NCBI GenBank assembly: GCA_963766935.1
Contig: CAVYBY010000003.1
Location: 496,001-560,000, forward strand
From: CAVYBY01 sp963766935
GTDB taxonomy: Bacteria; Actinomycetota; UBA4738; HRBIN12
Direction of reading: 5' to 3'
DNA length: 64,000 bases
A program made the position numbers and the translations under genes. Position 1 is the first letter of the stretch. Each line of letters starts with the position of its first letter. Positions 1 through 7,703 of the stretch are shown piece after piece. The notes below the pieces were generated by a model that made no database searches, was not told the DNA's origin, and saw only the letters and a list, made by a program, of their open reading frames with translations.

Positions 1-1827
1 TCCCTCGCCGAGGAGCGCGGTCGGGACCTCCTCGATCACGCGCAGGCCGAAGACGTCGAGGATCGGCATGAAGGCGGAGAGATCGACCTTGCCGCCGTTC
101 TTGTACAGCTTGATGCGCGTGAGCCGCTCGCCCGACGCCTCGTTGCCGATGCCGACGACGAAGCCGTCGGGCGACTGCTCGAGGCTCACGAGCGCCAGCA
201 CGTCGTCGACGACGAGCGCCCAATCCACCTCCTCGGCCTTGTAGTAGTCCGGGAACCGGGGTCCGTACGCCGCCGCGAGCGCAAGCCCGCGCTCGCGGCC
301 GACCCGGGAGACGAGCGCATCCGCGAGGTCGTCGTCCCACGAACGGGACAGCCGCTCGACCTCCTGTTCCAGCTCTTCGAAGGGGACGTCGGGAATCTGG
401 ACGCCCTCGTCGACGTGGACCGTGAAGAAGATCCGGGCCGACTCCGTTTGGCCGAGCGAAAGGGCGTAGTCGACGGTCGATCCATGGAACCGGTTCTTGA
501 AGAGCGACTGGAGCCGCTTTCGCAGATCGGCGTTGAACCGGTCGCGTGGCAGCGCCACGACGATGGACACGCTCCTGCCGTAGAGGTCGCGGCGCACGAG
601 AACGCGGATCCCGCCTTGTTTCTCCAGCTGCAGCAGCCCGAAGACGAGGCCGCGGAGCTCCTCGGCCGAGGCCTGGAACAGCTCGTCCTTCGGGAACGAC
701 TCGAACAGCGAGACGGCGCCCTTGTAGTCGTGCGAACCCGGGATCAGGTCCTCCGCCGCGAGGATCTGCTCGAGCTTGTGATGCAGAAGCGGCGTTTCGG
801 CCGCCGGCTCCATGTAGGCCTTCGACGTGAACAGCCCGAGCAGGCGCGCCTCGCCGACGATCCGTCCCTGCGGGTCGACGCGGCGCACCCCGATGTAATC
901 CATGCGCGCCCGGCGGTGCACCGTCGCGTACGCGTTGGTCTTGGAGAAGACGAGGAGATCGCCGTCTTCGATCCGAGCTCGCAGGGGAGGCGGGAGCGAG
1001 TCCAGCCGCGTGGACTCCGCGAACGTCGACCTCTTGATCTCCGACAGAATGCCGAGCCCGCTTCCGGGAACCGCGGAGATCGAGCGTCCTTCGGCGTCGT
1101 CCGTCAGATCGTATTCGCGATAGCCGAGCAGCACGAAGTTGAGCTCGAGCAGCCACTCGAGGAAGTCGACCGTCTCGCCGACCTCGCGAGGCGCGTAGCG
1201 CACCGCCGCGGATCTGGCCAGGTCGACCATGTGCTTGACCCGTTCGCGCATCGGCTCGAAGTCCCGGATGACCAAGCGGACGTCGTGAAGGATCTGCTCC
1301 ACGCGCTGTTGCAGGCCGGTCCGCTCCGCATCGGAGAGATGGCGGTCGAGCTCGAAGTGCATCACGGACTCGCGATGCGCCGCTTCCCGGGCGGACAGAA
1401 CACGTTCGAGCCGGCCGTCCTCGCTCCGCACGGTGCCGATGACCGGGTGCAGGAGTCTGGAGACCGTCAGATTCCGGGCGACGAGCTCCTCCCTCACCGA
1501 GTCGACGAGGAACGGCGAGTCGTCGGTGATGGACTCCACGACGGTCCCAACCGCTCCGGAGTCCCCGGGATCGAAGACCCGGACCGCGCAGGCGTGGGTG
1601 CCCCGGCTGTCGACGAACTCGAACGACGACCGGACCATCTCGATCAGGTGGTCGAGACCCAGATCGTCCCGCTCGTGGCTCGGGATCCGCCTCGTGTACG
1701 CGCGGGCGAACGAGACGATCGCGTCCTGTTGGTCGGAGGGGACCTGCGTGCGGATCCGTTCGAGGAGCTGGTCCATCATCCGGTCGGCGGCGATCGACGG
1801 TGAAGTGTTCGTTTGCTCGTCCGACAC
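1..1827 (-). CDS. gdh: NAD-dependent glutamate dehydrogenase, large type, N-terminal 609 codons (runs off the window)
   Basis: Oxidative deamination of glutamate to 2-oxoglutarate in the cytoplasm. The visible part is the regulatory N-terminal half of the large (about 1,600-residue) enzyme; the catalytic Rossmann part lies beyond base 1. Family signatures are present: ESITDDSPFLVDSVREEL about 90 residues in, IPGSHDYKGAVSLFESFPKD further on, and LDVFGLRVIEE at the cut end. The GTG start at 1827 has a GAGGA ribosome site 5 nt upstream; an in-frame GTG four codons earlier is the alternative. The gene lies 85 bp downstream of the homocysteine methyltransferase/MTHFR gene on the same strand and may be cotranscribed. 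No internal stop occurs in this frame. The frame and family are clear; only the start choice is uncertain. Confidence 0.9.
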   Translation of the reverse strand, partial: MSDEQTNTSPSIAADRMMDQLLERIRTQVPSDQQDAIVSFARAYTRRIPSHERDDLGLDHLIEMVRSSFEFVDSRGTHACAVRVFDPGDSGAVGTVVESITDDSPFLVDSVREELVARNLTVSRLLHPVIGTVRSEDGRLERVLSAREAAHRESVMHFELDRHLSDAERTGLQQRVEQILHDVRLVIRDFEPMRERVKHMVDLARSAAVRYAPREVGETVDFLEWLLELNFVLLGYREYDLTDDAEGRSISAVPGSGLGILSEIKRSTFAESTRLDSLPPPLRARIEDGDLLVFSKTNAYATVHRRARMDYIGVRRVDPQGRIVGEARLLGLFTSKAYMEPAAETPLLHHKLEQILAAEDLIPGSHDYKGAVSLFESFPKDELFQASAEELRGLVFGLLQLEKQGGIRVLVRRDLYGRSVSIVVALPRDRFNADLRKRLQSLFKNRFHGSTVDYALSLGQTESARIFFTVHVDEGVQIPDVPFEELEQEVERLSRSWDDDLADALVSRVGRERGLALAAAYGPRFPDYYKAEEVDWALVVDDVLALVSLEQSPDGFVVGIGNEASGERLTRIKLYKNGGKVDLSAFMPILDVFGLRVIEEVPTALLGEG

Positions 1828-1912
1828 GATCGTCCTCACCCGGTGGACCGGCGTACCCGCCATCCTCTCACGTCAACTCGGGCGCCGGGTGACGAACGTG
1901 TGGCTTCCCGCC

Positions 1913-3769
1913 TCATCCGGCCTCGCCGCGGGCGCGCTCGACCACGTCGGCGGCGAGGTCGAACCGGCCCATCTGGGGGATGACGTAGACACCGGCGGCG
2001 CCGGCGGCCCGAAGCGACCCCACGAGCTCGCCGGCGAGGTCGAGGCCGGTGCGCCATCCCTCGTCGCCGGCCCGATCCATCCGTTCCCGAACCCCTTCGG
2101 GGACCACGATCCCCGGGACCTCGTTGTGCAGGAAGGCCGCGTGGCGCGCCGAGAGCAGGGGCAGCACGCCCGCGAGGACCGGCGTGGTGAGCGGCTCGCC
2201 GGCGACCCGTTCGTAGACCTCGAACAGCTGCGTCAACGATCCCGCTTCGAACACCGGTTGCGACAGCAGGAAGCGGGCTCCCGCGCGGACCTTCCGCAGA
2301 AGGAGCCGGCATTCGCGTTCGAGGTCGGCGGCGTTCGGCGCCACCGCGGCCCCGGCGAAGAACGACGTCGGTTCTCCGATCGAGGACCCCCCGAGATCCC
2401 GGCCGCGGTTGAACCCGTCGGCGATCATGGCGAGCACCCCGGTCGCCGTGACGTCGACGGTGTTGGACCCTTCCGGGTAGTCCCCGATCGTCACGGGGTC
2501 GCCGACGCAGACGAACAGGTCGCGGATGCCCAGGGCGTGGGCGCCGAGCAGATCGCCCTGAAGCCGCAGGAGATTCCGCCCGCGCGTCGGGAAATGCAGG
2601 ACCGTCTCGATCCCGGCCTCCTGGATCATCCGGCAGGCGGCCCACGCGCTCATACGGAGCTTCGCCATCGGAGCGTCGGCGACGTCGATGACGTCGGCTC
2701 CCGCTTCGCGAAGCGTCTGCGCGGCCGCAACGAGCGTCGCCGCGGCGAACGATCGGGGCGGTTCGAGCTCGACCGCCACGGCGAACCGGCCCGACGCCAG
2801 ACGGGCCTCGAGCCCAGTCGGCCCGAGGCGCGAGGCGGCGAGGACGTCGCTCACGTCGTCGGGGCGGCCCTGCACGTCGACCACGCGCGCGGGCGCGCCG
2901 AAATCGAGCGCGGCAAGGATCGCGCGGGTGTGATCGGGGCCGGTCCCGCAACACCCGCCCACCAGGGACACACCCTCGTCGACGAGCGCCCTCGCGACCT
3001 CGCCCACGTACGCAGGCGTCGCCGGGTACACGAGCCGTCCGCCCATCGACGCGGGACCACCGGCATTCGGGCGGGCAACGAGCGGCGTGCCCGCCGCGGC
3101 CGGCGCCATCCGGCGCACGACGCGCAGGGCCTGTGCGGGACCCTCGCCGCAGTTCACGCCGAGCGCGTCCACGCCGAGCGCGACGAGGCGGGCGGCAACT
3201 TCCTCCGGCGTTGAGCCGAGCGGCGTTCGGTCGTCCCGCGTGAACGTGGCGCATGCGACCACCGCCACACCGGGCGCACCCGTGCGAGCCGCATCGAGCG
3301 CGATCTCCAGCTCCCGAAGGTCGGTCTGCGTCTCGATCATCAACAGATCCACGCCGGCTTCGGCCAGAGCCTCCGCCGCCTCGCGGTACGCGGCGAGCGC
3401 GGACTCGGGGCGGATCCGGCCGTAGGGAGCCAGCCGGGCGCCGAGCGGTCCGATCGAGCCGGCAACGAGAGACGCGCCGGCCTCGCGCGCGATCGAGACG
3501 CCCGCCAGGATCAGCGCCGGTGCGTCGTCGGCCCGCCCATGGGCGGCCAGCCGGAACCGGTTCGCACCGAACGTGTTCGCGAGGATCAGCTCGGCGCCGG
3601 CCGCCACGAAGCTCCGGTGGATCCCGGCCACGGTTTCGGGATCCTCGAGGTTCACCGCCTCCAGACAGGCCCCCGAGGGGACGCCCCGGTCGATCAGGGC
3701 CGTCCCCATGCCGCCGTCGGCGACGAGCGGACCCGCCCCGAGGCGTTTGCGGAGGTCGTCGCCGTGCAT
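1913..3769 (-). CDS. Bifunctional homocysteine S-methyltransferase / methylenetetrahydrofolate reductase
   Basis: 618 residues, two enzymes of the methionine and one-carbon cycle in one chain, as in the YitJ-type fusions. Residues 1-290 form the betaine-homocysteine-methyltransferase-like barrel. The three zinc cysteines are visible: C207 in GVNCGEGP and C273/C274 in GGCCGTGPDHT. Residues about 325-610 are the FAD-dependent MTHFR barrel (FAVAVELEPP, LFVCVGDPVTIGDYP, FLLSQPVFE). The fusion would make 5-methyl-THF and also methylate homocysteine, though the methyl donor of the first domain (S-methylmethionine, betaine or another) cannot be read from sequence. The ATG start is at 3769; a 224-bp gap separates it from the divergent receiver-like gene. 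Confidence 0.92.
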   Translation of the reverse strand: MHGDDLRKRLGAGPLVADGGMGTALIDRGVPSGACLEAVNLEDPETVAGIHRSFVAAGAELILANTFGANRFRLAAHGRADDAPALILAGVSIAREAGASLVAGSIGPLGARLAPYGRIRPESALAAYREAAEALAEAGVDLLMIETQTDLRELEIALDAARTGAPGVAVVACATFTRDDRTPLGSTPEEVAARLVALGVDALGVNCGEGPAQALRVVRRMAPAAAGTPLVARPNAGGPASMGGRLVYPATPAYVGEVARALVDEGVSLVGGCCGTGPDHTRAILAALDFGAPARVVDVQGRPDDVSDVLAASRLGPTGLEARLASGRFAVAVELEPPRSFAAATLVAAAQTLREAGADVIDVADAPMAKLRMSAWAACRMIQEAGIETVLHFPTRGRNLLRLQGDLLGAHALGIRDLFVCVGDPVTIGDYPEGSNTVDVTATGVLAMIADGFNRGRDLGGSSIGEPTSFFAGAAVAPNAADLERECRLLLRKVRAGARFLLSQPVFEAGSLTQLFEVYERVAGEPLTTPVLAGVLPLLSARHAAFLHNEVPGIVVPEGVRERMDRAGDEGWRTGLDLAGELVGSLRAAGAAGVYVIPQMGRFDLAADVVERARGEAG

Positions 3770-3993
3770 AGGGAGATGATCTCAGCGTCCGCGAGTTTCA
3801 AACCCGCAGGTCAGCAGGTCGTCGACGACGGCAGGGGTACGGCTGCGGCCCGAGGGCACCGTTCCAGGTGTCGTATGTGGGCCGGATGGGGAGAATGTAG
3901 GGCTTTCGTCGGTGGTGCGGGTGGGGGGGTATCGGAGTACGCTGCACGCTGTATACCCGCCGGGAGGGCCGTCGGGAACGAATCGGGGCGGTA
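3770..3993. other. Divergent intergenic region between the MTHFR fusion and the receiver-like gene
   Basis: 224 bp without a supported gene. It must hold the promoters of both flanking genes. Candidate -10 like boxes (TACGCT near 3930 on the plus strand, TACATT near 3895 on the minus strand) are visible but lack convincing -35 partners. I see no riboswitch consensus for SAM or cobalamin upstream of the methyltransferase gene. Confidence 0.5.
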
Positions 3994-5211
3994 ATGAGCG
4001 ATCAGGTCCGCATTGTCGTCGGAGAAGGCCGGGCGATGCGCCGTGGGCTTCTTCGATTCGTCCTGGAGGGCGAGGGCTACCAAGTCGTGGCGGAAGCCAC
4101 CAACGCCGCCGAGCTGGGACGCGTTCTGGCCGTCCACCGCCCGGATCTGGTCGTCCTCGACGACGGAATCGGGGCCATGGCCGTCGGGATGACCCGCGAG
4201 ATGGTTCCCGCAGCCAAGATCGTGCTCGTCTGGCCCCGCGACGTCGTTCCGGTCGGAGGTGACGCGCGGGTCGACCCGTCGGACGTCCTTCGCGAGCTGG
4301 GCCCGGCCGTCGCCCGAGTTGCGACGCCGCTGAGCGCGGACGGGACCACGACCGAGCTTCCCGCCTGGATCGAACGCGTTCGGAAGGATCGCTCGGCACT
4401 TCGCGAGCGGCTTGCGAAGGCGACCGGTGCTGCGGCGGGCATGACCGCCCTTCAGCGGCGGGGACAGCGGCTGCATCCGGTCGGGTCCGCCGGCGAGCTG
4501 GAGTCCGCCGGCGCCTCGACCGCCGACTCGGAGGCGATCATCGACGACACGGGCCGTGCACCCGTCGTGATCCTGCCGACCGGCGACAAGAGCCAGGTTT
4601 CTGCCGGCGCCGGTAGCGGGGCCCCAGATGCAGACGAGCAAGCGGGCAAGGGCGAGAAGGACCGCAGCGCGGCCGGTGTCGTGATTCCGATCGCCGCCGC
4701 GGGTGCGACGGCAGCCGGCATCGCGGCCGCCGGATCCGCTGCTGCGTCGGAGACGGCGGCCGGCGGTGAAGCGGCCGGCGCGCAAGGAGCAGAGCCCACC
4801 CCGAAGACCGGCGGCGGCACCGGAACGGGCGCCGCGGTCGCAGCCGGCGCCGGCGGAGCGGCCGCGGTGGCAGCGGGCACCGGATGGGGCAAGCGAGCGG
4901 TCGTTGCGCTCGTCGGAACTGCGGCGGCCGCGGTGTTCACCTTCTCGATCGTCAACAACAACAACCGTCTGCCGACGCACGCCCAGGGCCCCGGGTCGAC
5001 GCAAACCAGCGTCCCCAGCTCGCCCGGAACCCCAACCAGCCCGCCGCCCACGAAGCCGGGTGGCGGGAACAACAACGGGGGCGGGAACAACAACGGGGGC
5101 GGGAACACCAGCGGCGGCGGGAACAACAACGGGGGCGGCGACGGGCACCACCACCACAACTACCCGCCGGTCCCGCGCTACGCCCGCGGCGCTCGCGCCC
5201 ACGGCCGCTGA
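3994..5211 (+). CDS. Receiver-like protein with one membrane segment and a Gly/Asn/His-rich C-terminal tail
   Basis: 405 residues in three parts. Residues 1-105 resemble a response-regulator receiver: strand VRIVVGEG, helix, then LVVLDDGIGAM with an Asp at the usual phosphorylation site. The N-terminal acidic pair is replaced by Gly-Glu and the conserved Lys strand is not evident, so it is probably not a normal phosphoacceptor. Residues 110-300 are low-complexity Ala/Gly-rich. A hydrophobic segment (VVALVGTAAAAVFTFSIV, about 306-323) would anchor it. The tail carries repeated GGGNNN blocks and ends HHHHNYPPVPRYARG. No output domain is seen. The gene stands alone between divergent and codirectional neighbours. 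The function is unknown; a cell-surface or scaffold role is only a guess. Confidence 0.75.
   Translation: MSDQVRIVVGEGRAMRRGLLRFVLEGEGYQVVAEATNAAELGRVLAVHRPDLVVLDDGIGAMAVGMTREMVPAAKIVLVWPRDVVPVGGDARVDPSDVLRELGPAVARVATPLSADGTTTELPAWIERVRKDRSALRERLAKATGAAAGMTALQRRGQRLHPVGSAGELESAGASTADSEAIIDDTGRAPVVILPTGDKSQVSAGAGSGAPDADEQAGKGEKDRSAAGVVIPIAAAGATAAGIAAAGSAAASETAAGGEAAGAQGAEPTPKTGGGTGTGAAVAAGAGGAAAVAAGTGWGKRAVVALVGTAAAAVFTFSIVNNNNRLPTHAQGPGSTQTSVPSSPGTPTSPPPTKPGGGNNNGGGNNNGGGNTSGGGNNNGGGDGHHHHNYPPVPRYARGARAHGR
5057..5146 (+). repeat. Imperfect GGGAACAACAACGGGGGC repeats inside the receiver-like gene
   Basis: Repeats of GGGAACAACAACGGGGGC (three full matches and one variant with ACCAGC) encode Gly-Gly-Gly-Asn-Asn-Asn blocks just before a His-rich stretch. 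Such a run can expand or contract by slippage. Confidence 0.8.
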
Positions 5212-5251
5212 GCCGGACCCACGGCTCGACGGTCGGTGAGAACCTCCACCC

Positions 5252-6097
5252 GTGACGATCCAAACCGGTGCTCGATCGCTCCGCCGTGTCTACGTGCGGG
5301 CTCCGGAGCCGGCCGACCTGAGCACGTGGGCCGCCTACGGCTGGCATCACCGGCCCGACCCCGGCAGGATCGCCGAGGAGCACGCGGCCTTTCGGGAGGA
5401 GCTCGCGCGCGCCGGGGCCGACGTGGTCCTCGGTCGCACACCGGTCGCGGGTGATCCCGACGCGATCTACGCGTACGACCCACTGCTGCTCACCGATGCC
5501 GGAGCGATCCTGCTGCGCCCGGGGAAGGAAGGGCGCCGGGGGGAGCCGGAGGCGCTGGCCGCCGACCTGACGGAGCTCGGGATCCCGATCGCGGGCCGTC
5601 TCGAGGAACCGGCGACGGCCGAAGGCGGTGACATGTTCTGGCTGGACGAACGGACGCTCCTGGTCGGAATCGGCTACCGGACGAACGACGCGGGCGCCGC
5701 GCGCCTCCGCGAGCTGCTGCCGCAAACCGAGGTCGTTGCGTTCGATCTCCCCCACCAGACGGGGCCCGAGGACTGCCTGCATCTGATGTCGCTGATCTCG
5801 CCGCTCGACGACGACCTCGTGGTCGCCTTCTCGCCCCTGCTGCCCGTCAGGCTCGTCCAGCTGCTCGACGCCCGGGAGATTCGCCGGGTCGAGGTCCCGG
5901 TGCAGGAGTACCCGACGATGGGTCCGAACGTCCTCGCGATGGGACCGCGTCTGGCCCTGGCGCTCGAGGGCAACCCCGAGACCCGCCGGCGGCTCGAGGC
6001 CGCGGGGGTGGAGGTGCGGACGTACGCCGGCGATCAGATCTCGCGAAACGGCGACGGCGGCCCCACCTGCCTCACCCGCCCCCTCGACCGCGGCTGA
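5252..6097 (+). CDS. Dimethylarginine dimethylaminohydrolase / amidinotransferase-family enzyme
   Basis: 281 residues of the guanidino-modifying (pentein) fold. The catalytic set is complete: acidic motif EGGDMFW (about 124-130), His177 in CLHLMS, and nucleophile Cys273 in GGPTCLTRPL close to the C-terminus. Likely chemistry is hydrolysis of N-methylated arginine to citrulline and a methylamine, or a close guanidino substrate; arginine deiminases are usually longer. The start is GTG at 5252, with no strong ribosome site. The stop codon lies inside a 15-bp tandem repeat. Release of methylamines would fit the N-methyl oxidation genes at 48-56 kb, but that link is inference. Confidence 0.85.
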   Translation: MTIQTGARSLRRVYVRAPEPADLSTWAAYGWHHRPDPGRIAEEHAAFREELARAGADVVLGRTPVAGDPDAIYAYDPLLLTDAGAILLRPGKEGRRGEPEALAADLTELGIPIAGRLEEPATAEGGDMFWLDERTLLVGIGYRTNDAGAARLRELLPQTEVVAFDLPHQTGPEDCLHLMSLISPLDDDLVVAFSPLLPVRLVQLLDAREIRRVEVPVQEYPTMGPNVLAMGPRLALALEGNPETRRRLEAAGVEVRTYAGDQISRNGDGGPTCLTRPLDRG

Positions 6098-6135
6098 TCC
6101 GGCCGCGGCTGATCCGGCCGCGGCTGATCCGGCCG
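6091..6135 (+). repeat. Three tandem copies of a 15-bp unit at the 3' end of the dimethylaminohydrolase gene
   Basis: The unit CGGCTGATCCGGCCG occurs three times head to tail and includes the stop codon of the upstream gene in copy one. Each unit contains CCGG-rich palindromes that can fold, so the array could also end transcription. It ends 11 bp before the -10 box of the next gene. Confidence 0.85.
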
Positions 6136-6146
6136 CGGCCGGCCGC

Positions 6147-6152
6147 TATGCT
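6147..6152 (+). promoter_or_regulatory. -10 box of a leaderless promoter
   Basis: TATGCT lies 8 nt before the ATG at 6161 and no ribosome site is present, so the transcript probably starts at or next to the start codon. Confidence 0.55.
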
Positions 6153-6160
6153 CCGGGGCC

Positions 6161-6640
6161 ATGACGCGCTGGTGGTTGCTGCTGCATCTCGTCGGGGTCG
6201 TGGGATTCGTGGGGTCGCACGGCGTCTCCATGTTCGCGTTGCTTCGCGTGGGCAAGGTCGGAGGAAGCCGCGAGCGCATCTCCGAGCTGATCGCCTTCTC
6301 ACGGTCCACCGTCACGCCGATGTACATCAGCCTCGGCCTGCTTCTGCTCGGCGGGATCGTGACCGGCGCGCAGACCGATTCGTTCAACGACTGGTGGATC
6401 TGGGAAGCGATCGTCGTGCTCGTGGTGGCGACCGGGTTCATGGTGGCCGTCGCGAAGCCCTATATGAGCCGGCTGCTCGAAGCCTGCACCGTGCGTCCGT
6501 CGGGCGTGCCCCGGGTGAGCGACGAGGAGCTCCAGGAACTGCTGTCGGGACCGACGAACCGGATCGTGACCGCGATCGGATCGGTCGCGCTCGTCGTGAT
6601 CCTCTACCTGATGATCTTCAAGCCGGGCGTCCGGTTCTGA
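6161..6640 (+). CDS. Four-helix integral membrane protein of unknown function
   Basis: 159 residues with four hydrophobic segments at about 3-26, 50-68, 78-96 and 132-152. The first opens with WWLLLHLVGVVGFVGSHGV, a His-containing helix reminiscent of small cytochrome-like or CopD/DUF2269-type membrane proteins; no haem-binding motif can be assigned firmly. It is preceded by a leaderless-type -10 box and is convergent with the universal stress/Rieske gene, whose stop lies 8 bp away. It could take part in a redox pathway with that protein, but only proximity supports this. Confidence 0.7.
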   Translation: MTRWWLLLHLVGVVGFVGSHGVSMFALLRVGKVGGSRERISELIAFSRSTVTPMYISLGLLLLGGIVTGAQTDSFNDWWIWEAIVVLVVATGFMVAVAKPYMSRLLEACTVRPSGVPRVSDEELQELLSGPTNRIVTAIGSVALVVILYLMIFKPGVRF

Positions 6641-6648
6641 CGGACCGC

Positions 6649-7659
6649 TCAGGCCGGCGACAGCGGACGCTGTGCCGGACCCTGCACGACCTTGCCGTCG
6701 GGGCCGAACCTCGAGCCGTGGCACGGGCACCGGAACACCTTCAGGCCCTGGTCCCATGCGACGGTGCACCCCATGTGGGTGCAGCGCGCCGTCATGACGT
6801 GCATCTCGCCGCCGTCGTCCGCGTAGACCGCGAGCTTCTCGCCGGCCCGCTCGATGATGCCGCCCTCGCCGGGGCCCACCTCCGTGATCGCCTGGACGAT
6901 CGTTCGGGCGATGAGGACGTCGCGGTCGGCGGCCCCTTCGCTGACCTTGGCGGGGACCGAACCCAGCAGGAACCGCTTGGCACCGGTCATGCCCTTGTTC
7001 CCGACGATGACGAGATCGGCGCCGTGCTCGGCCGCCGCGGCGAGGATCCGTTCGGACGGGTCGCCGTCCTCGATCGCGATCTCGGTCTCGACGTCCGCGC
7101 CGAACGTCGCCACGGTGTCGTCGCACACGAGCCGGCCCGTGGCCGGGTGACCGACGAACACCAGCGTCACCGGCGCGCCCATCGTCGAGGCGAGGTCGAA
7201 TCCTTTTCGCGCGGCGCGGTCGGCGGTCGGCGATCCGTCGGTCGCGATCGCGACACGCGCGTAGACGGGGCCGGCCGCGTCGCGGGGCCGGTCGGCCACG
7301 ATCAGGACGTCGCACGGCGCATGATGGCTGAGGCGGTTGGCCACCTCGCCAAGCGCGAACTGCTGCCCGCGGCCGCCGGTCACCACGACGAGCCCCGCGT
7401 CGACCTCGCCGATCGCCTCGATGAGCTGGTCCGCCGGCTGGCCGCTCCGAAGCTCGCCGCGCACGCGGGACGCCCCGAACCCCTGGGCGGTCGCGACGGC
7501 GCCGCTCAGCACTTCGTCGGCGCCGTCGGGGCGCTCCTGCCACACGTGGACCACGATCAGCTCTGCCTTGCCGCGCGCCGCCAGCTCGGCAGCGATCCGA
7601 AGGGCGTCCGCCGCCCGAGCCGATCCGTCGGTCCCGACCACGATCCGCTTGTACGCCAC
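6649..7659 (-). CDS. Tandem universal stress protein fused to a C-terminal Rieske [2Fe-2S] domain
   Basis: 336 residues. Two UspA domains occupy residues 1-125 (VVGTDGSARAADAL) and 133-255 (VAIATDGSPTADRA, VGNKGMTGAKRFLLGS with the ATP-binding G-2X-G-9X-G(S) pattern in the second). Residues 265-336 form a Rieske domain with both boxes complete: CTHMGC (C293, H295, C298) and CPCHG (C311, C313, H314). The extra cysteines in each box can form the disulfide typical of bc1-type Rieske centres. There is no signal peptide, so it is cytoplasmic. The GTG start has GGAGG 7 nt upstream. A nucleotide-binding stress module joined to a redox centre suggests a redox-sensing stress protein; that function is inference. 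Confidence 0.9.
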   Translation of the reverse strand: MAYKRIVVGTDGSARAADALRIAAELAARGKAELIVVHVWQERPDGADEVLSGAVATAQGFGASRVRGELRSGQPADQLIEAIGEVDAGLVVVTGGRGQQFALGEVANRLSHHAPCDVLIVADRPRDAAGPVYARVAIATDGSPTADRAARKGFDLASTMGAPVTLVFVGHPATGRLVCDDTVATFGADVETEIAIEDGDPSERILAAAAEHGADLVIVGNKGMTGAKRFLLGSVPAKVSEGAADRDVLIARTIVQAITEVGPGEGGIIERAGEKLAVYADDGGEMHVMTARCTHMGCTVAWDQGLKVFRCPCHGSRFGPDGKVVQGPAQRPLSPA

Positions 7660-7690
7660 GCGTCGACCTCCTGCCGGGGAGGCGGCACCG

Positions 7691-7696
7691 TACCAT
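7691..7696 (+). promoter_or_regulatory. -10 box of the leaderless serC promoter
   Basis: TACCAT is followed by 7 nt and the GTG start at 7704. No ribosome site intervenes. It lies in the short divergent gap between the universal stress/Rieske gene and serC. Confidence 0.55.
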
Positions 7697-7703
7697 CGGG
7701 CGC

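Noticed and set aside
415..3214. Long plus-strand open frames opposite the glutamate dehydrogenase and MTHFR genes
   Set aside because: High Arg/Gly content typical of antisense frames in high-GC DNA; the minus strand carries clear family motifs.
3811..5202. 463-codon minus-strand open frame opposite the receiver-like gene
   Set aside because: Pro/Val/Ala-rich mirror of a GC-rich coding strand with no domain; the plus strand has the ordered receiver-membrane-tail layout.
6091..6135. Short CRISPR or attachment-site array
   Set aside because: Units are directly adjacent without spacers, only three copies, and no integrase or cas gene is near.
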